DNA of 10,398 nt, from the NCBI GenBank assembly GCA_905236295.1, contig CAJOQF010000218.1, positions 1 to 10,398 on the forward strand, read 5' to 3'. This DNA comes from an uncultured Eubacterium sp. GTDB lineage: Bacteria > Bacillota > Clostridia > Lachnospirales > Lachnospiraceae. Positions 6,238-10,398 of the stretch are shown here, in pieces; position 1 is the first letter of the stretch, and every line of letters starts with the position of its first letter. Below the pieces are notes generated by a model. The model saw nothing but the letters and a program-made list of their open reading frames with translations. It was not told where the DNA came from and did no database searches. Position numbers and translations under genes: made by a program.

Positions 6238-7734
6238 CTAAGCTTCATATGTTGCTTTCATCGCCTTTGTAGCTTCCTGCTCTTCTTTAGAGAGTCTGAA
6301 GTATCCCGGTTTTGATCCCGGCATAACCGCAAAAGTGATAAAGCCGACTACAAGTGTCACGATCAGGCAAAGGTATACCTGATGGAAGTTTGGCATATTA
6401 AAGTATGTCTGAAGATCACAGGTAATCCAAAGTACATTCGCGATCCACGAAAGGATACAGGTAATAACCATTGCCTTTGTGTTTCTCCTCCAGCAAAGGC
6501 CAAACACAAGCGTTACAAACATAGGAACCGCCCATGTAAATATCCAGTTTATCGTCGTGACGACCGAAGGTTGGAAACTGCTGAGTGCTATAGCTGCGAT
6601 ACCAACAATAACGATCATGATACGCATAACCTTAGTTTTTTCTTTCTCTGTAGCGTTTGGCTTGTAAAGTCCACCGTAAAGATCATAAGCAAAGATTGTA
6701 GACGGACAAAGTGATGTCATCGCAAATGTTGAGAGCAATGCGCCGAGGAATGATGCGCAGATAAGTGCAATAACCCATTTGGGGAGAACATCAAGCATCA
6801 TTGCCGGTGTCATCATCATTGCGTTACCGCCTATCTTGAGATAGCCGAGTGCAAGAGCTGCCATACCAAGCAGACTTGGGATAATGCAGAAAAGTCCGTT
6901 TACAGGTCCGGCAAGCCAGATAGATTTTTTGATCGTCTTGGCATCTTTTGCTGCTATACATGTCTGAAGTCCCATCTGTGAAACTCCCTGGAACATTGTG
7001 CAGGTAAAGATGGTTGGAATGGCAAATCCGACGATCAGATCCTTATTTCCGAAGATATCGAGCATCCAACCGTTTCCGGTCTCCTGAAGCCCCGTGGCAA
7101 CATCCTGCCATCCGTTTCCGGGCAGGCATACAAACATTGCAATAAGAGCGATTATAAGTGCTCCGTACATAAATACGGCATTTATCATGTTAAGCCATGA
7201 AACTTCTTTCATACCTGCAAGAAGTACGTAGAAGATACCGAAAGCTCCACCGATGATAGCTCCCACCATGTATGGCCATCCTGTACAAACCACAAATGTA
7301 ACAGCCACACACTGTGTCTCAAGACACAGGCAACCAAACACCAAAGGTCCCATTACACAGGCTATAAGGATCCTTACTCCCTTTCCATACATCCTGCCGA
7401 ACAGATCCGGTAACGTGTTTGTTCCGACCTTTCTAACCCACGGACCTGTTATCTGGGTAATTACAACCATCATAACCGTGCAGGCAATTCCGAACCAGAC
7501 TGCAATAGATCCCATACTGGCTGCGTTCTCACATGTTCCCCAGATATGTGCAGACCCGAGCATGGTAAGCGCCAAAGTAACCCCGACATGAGCTGTGGTA
7601 AGTCCCTTTCCCGAGAAAGCGAAATCTCCCTCTCCATCTCCTGTTTTCTTCTTCTTTCTTGCAAGGAAGAAACCAACGCCGAAAATGGTAGCAAGCTCAT
7701 AAATCAATACAAAAACCAATACTCCCACGTTCAT
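6238..7734 (-). CDS. Sodium:solute symporter (SSS family)
   Basis: This is a 498-residue integral membrane protein with about 13 hydrophobic helices, the usual size and topology of SSS (LeuT-fold) Na+ symporters. It has a short external N-terminus, a basic first loop (ARKKKKTGDGEGDF, about 25-38) and the conserved early SGKGLTTAHVGVTLALTMLG segment (41-60) typical of the family's TM1-TM2. Such proteins import small solutes such as sugars, amino acids, carboxylates or betaines with sodium; the substrate cannot be read from sequence. The ATG has an AAGGCGGT site about 9 bases upstream. It leads a tight operon with two one-helix small proteins and is preceded by a LysR gene in the same direction. 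The nearby methyltransferase genes suggest, without proving, a methylated or cyclic nitrogen compound. Confidence 0.88.
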   Translation of the reverse strand: MNVGVLVFVLIYELATIFGVGFFLARKKKKTGDGEGDFAFSGKGLTTAHVGVTLALTMLGSAHIWGTCENAASMGSIAVWFGIACTVMMVVITQITGPWVRKVGTNTLPDLFGRMYGKGVRILIACVMGPLVFGCLCLETQCVAVTFVVCTGWPYMVGAIIGGAFGIFYVLLAGMKEVSWLNMINAVFMYGALIIALIAMFVCLPGNGWQDVATGLQETGNGWMLDIFGNKDLIVGFAIPTIFTCTMFQGVSQMGLQTCIAAKDAKTIKKSIWLAGPVNGLFCIIPSLLGMAALALGYLKIGGNAMMMTPAMMLDVLPKWVIALICASFLGALLSTFAMTSLCPSTIFAYDLYGGLYKPNATEKEKTKVMRIMIVIVGIAAIALSSFQPSVVTTINWIFTWAVPMFVTLVFGLCWRRNTKAMVITCILSWIANVLWITCDLQTYFNMPNFHQVYLCLIVTLVVGFITFAVMPGSKPGYFRLSKEEQEATKAMKATYEA

Positions 7735-7795
7735 AAATAAAGCACCGCCTTTCTAATTATTTTGTACTGCTTTTTTTGATGCCTTAATTATGACG

Positions 7796-7824
7796 TATTT
7801 ATATATTTATAAAAACTTCGTAAA
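7796..7824 (-). promoter_or_regulatory. Possible symporter-operon promoter
   Basis: On the minus strand TTTACG (7819-7824) and TAAATA (7796-7801) are 17 bases apart, in very AT-rich DNA. It would start transcription near 7789, about 55 bases before the ATG. Both hexamers are imperfect, so the call is weak. Confidence 0.3.
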
Positions 7825-7872
7825 CTTTATGGAATTATTCACTTTTGTAATGGCAAAAATCATCCTGTGTAT

Positions 7873-7890
7873 TTAAGGGTAATTACCTAA
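7873..7890. promoter_or_regulatory. Palindrome around GGTAATTACC, possible LysR operator
   Basis: The 10-bp perfect palindrome GGTAATTACC (7878-7887) has flanks that extend the symmetry imperfectly to 7873-7890 (TTAA and CTAA). It lies about 90 bases upstream of the suggested symporter transcription start, a little farther than usual for a LysR activation site. The symmetry is seen; binding is inferred. Confidence 0.3.
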
Positions 7891-8001
7891 TTTTTTGACA
7901 AAAACAGCATTCTTTTTACTTTTAATCATAAGATTTTGGTAAAAAAATCAGATTTTCAATAACACGAATAATTAGTTCCATACGTTTTAGTTATATATGG
8001 A

Positions 8002-8904
8002 TTATTTAGAACTATTCTCCGTTTCCACACTTGGCACAAAATTTTCTATAAAAACTTTTTTCATTGGATTGTAATGTGCTTCATTCCACGCCATCGTCAT
8101 GCTGGGATCGCTTAGAGGTGCAACATCCAAAAACTTAACAGCCGAGTTACCATAAAGAGAATTTCTGGTATCAAGAATACACACTCCCACTCCGGCTTCC
8201 ACCCATAGCATCAGCTCTGATAGCGACGAAGCGAATCGAACCTTAGGTGTAAATCCTTCTTTTTTGCATGCATCTATGATAAGCCTTGCACTCTCCTCCG
8301 AATCCTCTTCCGAAACAATGATCAAAGTATCATCTTTGAAATCGGATAATTTGACAAATTTTGCCTGTGCCAGCCTGTGATCCTTATGCACGACAATATG
8401 ATCGCAGGTTTTTTCGATAACCTTGTACTTAAGCATTTCACGGCTTTTAAGATCAAATAAAAGCGTAAAAATTATATCAAGCTCATTTTCATAAAGCTTG
8501 TTAATAAGCTTATTAAAACTGTATGTCCTAAGGTTGATCTTAACATTTGGATAGTATTCATCGAAATACTTTAATACCCCCGGAAACAGATCGCCGAGAT
8601 ATGCTCCCTCCAACACTCCTACACTGAGCTCTCCGCTAAGCCCCTGGAAACTGTTTTGGGCATCCGCAACCGCAATATTGTAATCGTTGTAAAGCTTTTC
8701 AAACTTTTCAAGCAGTATCTCCGCAGGGGGAGTGAGCCTGACCTGTCTGTTTGTCCTCACGAACAGCTGCATATTAAGCTCCTGTTCAATATTTGCGATC
8801 TGTCGGCTGAGTGCAGGCTGAGTTATAAACAGTATTTCAGCTGCTTTCGTAAAATTCAAACATTTTGCCGCCGTAACAAAATACTTCATCTGATCAATAG
8901 TCAT
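8002..8904 (-). CDS. LysR-family transcriptional regulator
   Basis: This 300-residue protein has standard LysR architecture. The N-terminal winged helix-turn-helix (about 2-60) contains the diagnostic FTKAAEILFITQPALSRQIA and LFVRTNRQVRLTPPAEILL. It is followed by a linker helix and a two-lobed effector-binding domain from about residue 90 (LSGELSVGVLEGAYLGDLFP). LysR proteins usually activate a neighbouring gene when a small metabolite binds the sensor domain. Here the likely target is the symporter operon 260 bases downstream in the same direction; the more common divergent layout is not used. A GAGGG site lies about 8 bases before ATG. The family is secure; the effector is unknown. Confidence 0.93.
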   Translation of the reverse strand: MTIDQMKYFVTAAKCLNFTKAAEILFITQPALSRQIANIEQELNMQLFVRTNRQVRLTPPAEILLEKFEKLYNDYNIAVADAQNSFQGLSGELSVGVLEGAYLGDLFPGVLKYFDEYYPNVKINLRTYSFNKLINKLYENELDIIFTLLFDLKSREMLKYKVIEKTCDHIVVHKDHRLAQAKFVKLSDFKDDTLIIVSEEDSEESARLIIDACKKEGFTPKVRFASSLSELMLWVEAGVGVCILDTRNSLYGNSAVKFLDVAPLSDPSMTMAWNEAHYNPMKKVFIENFVPSVETENSSK

Positions 8905-8982
8905 TTTATACCCTCTATACTACTATGTTTTTTTTCGTCAGTTAAACAATACCATATTTTTGTATAATTCAAATATATTTTT

Positions 8983-9039
8983 AAAAAAAATTCCTCCTGT
9001 AAATGCCGGAAATTTTCTTCCACATTTAACAGAAGGAAT
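8983..9039 (-). terminator. Strong intrinsic terminator after the second URO-D gene
   Basis: On the minus strand a long inverted repeat runs from 9039 to 8990. The outer arms ATTCCTTCTGttAAATG and CATTTACAGGAGGAAT pair over about 16 bp, with one bulged T and one G-U pair. An inner GGAA/TTCC pairing extends the stem. It ends in a run of eight T (8983-8990). It lies 20 bases after the stop codon and insulates the LysR gene. Confidence 0.88.
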
Positions 9040-9058
9040 ATATATCATTTAAGTATTA

Positions 9059-10180
9059 TTATGCCTGAGGGTGATCCTTAAGATAGTTATGAGCCGCATC
9101 TGCCATGGCTTTAACATTTTCCGGCTTTGCATCCGAAGGTATATCACAACCCGAAGCAATAATAACTCCCCAAGGTCCGATATCATCAAGAAGATCATTT
9201 ACATATTTTGTTACTTCCTCAGGTGTACCAAAGGTTAACATCTCACACGGTACATCACCGAGAATACACACGTTTTTACCCAATACTTCACGACATTTTC
9301 TTATATCAGTCTTTGAATCGAGAGCCATTATAAATGTTTTTTCTTCAAAGTTCTTAAATCTGTCAAGCACCAGCGTCCAGTTTGAATCAAGATGGAACAC
9401 CGGAATTACGCCAGTGTCTATACACAGATCATAATATGCCTTGAATGACGGGTAAACAAACTCATCAAACATATCCGGAGAGATGAGATCCGGGCCTGTT
9501 CTCCAGCCACCGATCCATACTGCCGTAGCATTTGTTGCTTTTATCTGCTCTCTGTAAGCCTTTAGATTGTGCTCGAGAACGATGTCAAATATCTCATGCA
9601 TAAGTTCCGGCTCGTCAAAAAGATCATCCACCAGGAATGTTCCAAGCGAACGTCCACCGCAAAAATATTCAAACGGTGTGATCATAAGGAAGTCAGCAAG
9701 ACATGGATATCCGGCTTCATAGAATTTCTTATAAGCCCTTGGATTTGCTTCAAAAAAAGGTTTTAAGTTCTCCCAGTTATTGTCACATTTTTCAGCAATG
9801 AACTTAGCCTGCCATGCATCCCACCCCATCTCTTTTATCTTTTCATAGTCTTCGAACTTCATATTCTCTTCAATCTCTACTACCTGCCACATCTCATCAT
9901 CCCCGAGATCCACGCCCGGGATGGCTGTCTTTGAAAGCCACTGTGTTCCAAGAAGATAAGGCGAAAAGATAACGCTCTGTGTGCCGTCAGCGTCAAGCCT
10001 GTCAAGCTCCTTTAGATTTGCATCACATGCAAGATCAAAATCCGAAATATAATCTTTCATCACTATATTGTTCGCACGGGCCATATATGCGTTCGCACAA
10101 GGTACACATGGCACACGATCGACCGGCTCACATCTTATAGTCTTTTTTATCCGCTCAAGATTATCTTCATATTTACCCAT
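9059..10180 (-). CDS. URO-D-family protein, corrinoid methyltransferase-like, with altered zinc motif
   Basis: This is a 373-residue member of the uroporphyrinogen decarboxylase/methyltransferase superfamily, longer than the MtaA-like protein in the same window. Family marks are CEPVDRVPCVP near the N-terminus, GGWRTGPDLISPDMFDEFVY in the middle, GDVPCEMLTFGTPEEV (about 308-323) and IIASGCDIPSDAKPENVKAM near the end. Where MtaA has His-x-Cys, this protein has H263-L-D265 (VFHLDSNW). The third zinc ligand Cys345 is kept and a Cys at 312 lies in the GDVP loop. The start was placed at ATG 10178-10180: AGGAGG at 10189-10194 is 8 bases from it but only 2 bases from the earlier ATG (10184-10186). 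It forms its own unit closed by a strong terminator. A corrinoid- or methyl-transfer role is inferred; the reaction is unknown. Confidence 0.85.
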   Translation of the reverse strand: MGKYEDNLERIKKTIRCEPVDRVPCVPCANAYMARANNIVMKDYISDFDLACDANLKELDRLDADGTQSVIFSPYLLGTQWLSKTAIPGVDLGDDEMWQVVEIEENMKFEDYEKIKEMGWDAWQAKFIAEKCDNNWENLKPFFEANPRAYKKFYEAGYPCLADFLMITPFEYFCGGRSLGTFLVDDLFDEPELMHEIFDIVLEHNLKAYREQIKATNATAVWIGGWRTGPDLISPDMFDEFVYPSFKAYYDLCIDTGVIPVFHLDSNWTLVLDRFKNFEEKTFIMALDSKTDIRKCREVLGKNVCILGDVPCEMLTFGTPEEVTKYVNDLLDDIGPWGVIIASGCDIPSDAKPENVKAMADAAHNYLKDHPQA

Positions 10181-10186
10181 TGTCAT

Positions 10187-10398
10187 TTCCTCCTGTCATA
10201 AAGTTTAATTAATGTATTTATCTAACTAAAGAGTATCACAACGAGTTAAATGTTAGAAATCTCAATATCAGATGAAATCATTCAATTTTGTAATGCATGC
10301 ACAAACACCACTCTTACTTAAACTTTTAGTTGTAACTATACACCGTAAAACTTATTCCCAACTGACGATTTTGCAATTATAATATACACAAATAGTAA
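10187..10398. other. Right-edge upstream region of the second URO-D gene
   Basis: This is 212 AT-rich bases with no gene called. It holds the AGGAGG ribosome binding site (10189-10194) and the motif AGTTAGATAA shared with the other URO-D gene (10218-10227, minus strand). It also holds a possible extended -10 TGTGATACT (10232-10240, minus strand) without a good -35, the palindrome TGCATGCA (10294-10301) and an imperfect AGTT-GT-AACT repeat near 10330. Nothing else is recognised. Confidence 0.4.
10218..10227 (-). promoter_or_regulatory. Motif AGTTAGATAA shared by both URO-D gene leaders
   Basis: This 10-base sequence is identical to the core of the palindrome at 1064-1079. The gap to the start codon is 37 bases here (using ATG 10178-10180) and 39 bases in front of the first URO-D gene. 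Here the flanks are not palindromic. A shared regulator site is suggested; a chance match in AT-rich DNA is not excluded. Confidence 0.35.

Larger units (their letters stand above)
7741..8001. other. 261-base AT-rich intergenic region between LysR gene and symporter
   Basis: No ORF worth calling is seen. The stretch holds a candidate symporter promoter (7796-7824), the palindrome GGTAATTACC (7878-7887) and several A/T runs. I see no convincing terminator after the LysR gene, so some read-through into the symporter operon is possible. No cobalamin or other riboswitch fold was recognised. Confidence 0.5.

Noticed and set aside
6019..6315. Plus-strand ORF of 98 codons over the symporter tail and small ORFs
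   Set aside because: Antisense shadow of three minus-strand genes, with no ribosome binding site and atypical composition.
7741..8001. Cobalamin or other riboswitch in the long leaders (also 977-1113 and 10187-10398)
   Set aside because: A B12-related theme made this worth checking, but no GC-rich multi-stem region or B12-box-like sequence is visible; these stretches are plain AT-rich DNA.
8990..9000. AGGAGG-like sequence on the minus strand near 8991-8996 as a ribosome binding site for a small gene
   Set aside because: It is part of the terminator stem and no suitable ATG or ORF follows before the LysR gene.

Overview
The window looks like chromosomal DNA from an anaerobic Firmicute, most likely a Lachnospiraceae-type Clostridium relative. 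This is inferred from the low-to-moderate GC, strong AGGAGG ribosome binding sites in front of nearly every gene, AT-rich intergenic DNA and the protein families present. No rRNA, tRNA, CRISPR array, insertion sequence or phage gene is visible.

Layout. (1) At the left edge, on the plus strand, is the end of an AraC-family regulator, cut by the window. It is followed by a 336-residue uroporphyrinogen-decarboxylase-like (URO-D) methyltransferase with a full His-x-Cys...Cys zinc site, resembling MtaA/MtbA. A 12-bp perfect hairpin at 2169-2201 separates it from the convergent minus-strand genes. (2) On the minus strand, a six-TM DUF308/HdeD-type membrane protein and a patatin-like phospholipase are translationally coupled. 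Their leader, between a good extended -10 promoter and the first gene, contains the dead C-terminal tail of a GGDEF (diguanylate cyclase) domain. (3) A stand-alone 656-residue hydantoinase/oxoprolinase A-type ATPase has its own promoter and no HyuB partner. (4) A sodium:solute symporter is followed by two overlooked tiny single-TM proteins of 34 and 40 residues and a terminator. (5) A LysR regulator lies upstream in the same direction. (6) At the right edge is a second, longer URO-D-family protein whose HxC zinc motif has become HxD. It ends in a long hairpin terminator.

How the parts may work together. URO-D-type methyltransferases move methyl groups between corrinoid proteins and an acceptor. 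HyuA-like ASKHA ATPases, a Na+ symporter and substrate-responsive AraC/LysR regulators fit a locus for import and demethylation, or another C1-type breakdown, of a small methylated compound. This is an inference: no corrinoid-binding protein, no MttB/MtgB-type first methyltransferase and no ferredoxin-type corrinoid activator lies inside the window, so partners would have to be outside it. The two URO-D genes share a 10-base motif (AGTTAGATAA) at almost the same distance upstream of their start codons, which hints at common regulation. The phospholipase/DUF308 pair looks unrelated to this theme.
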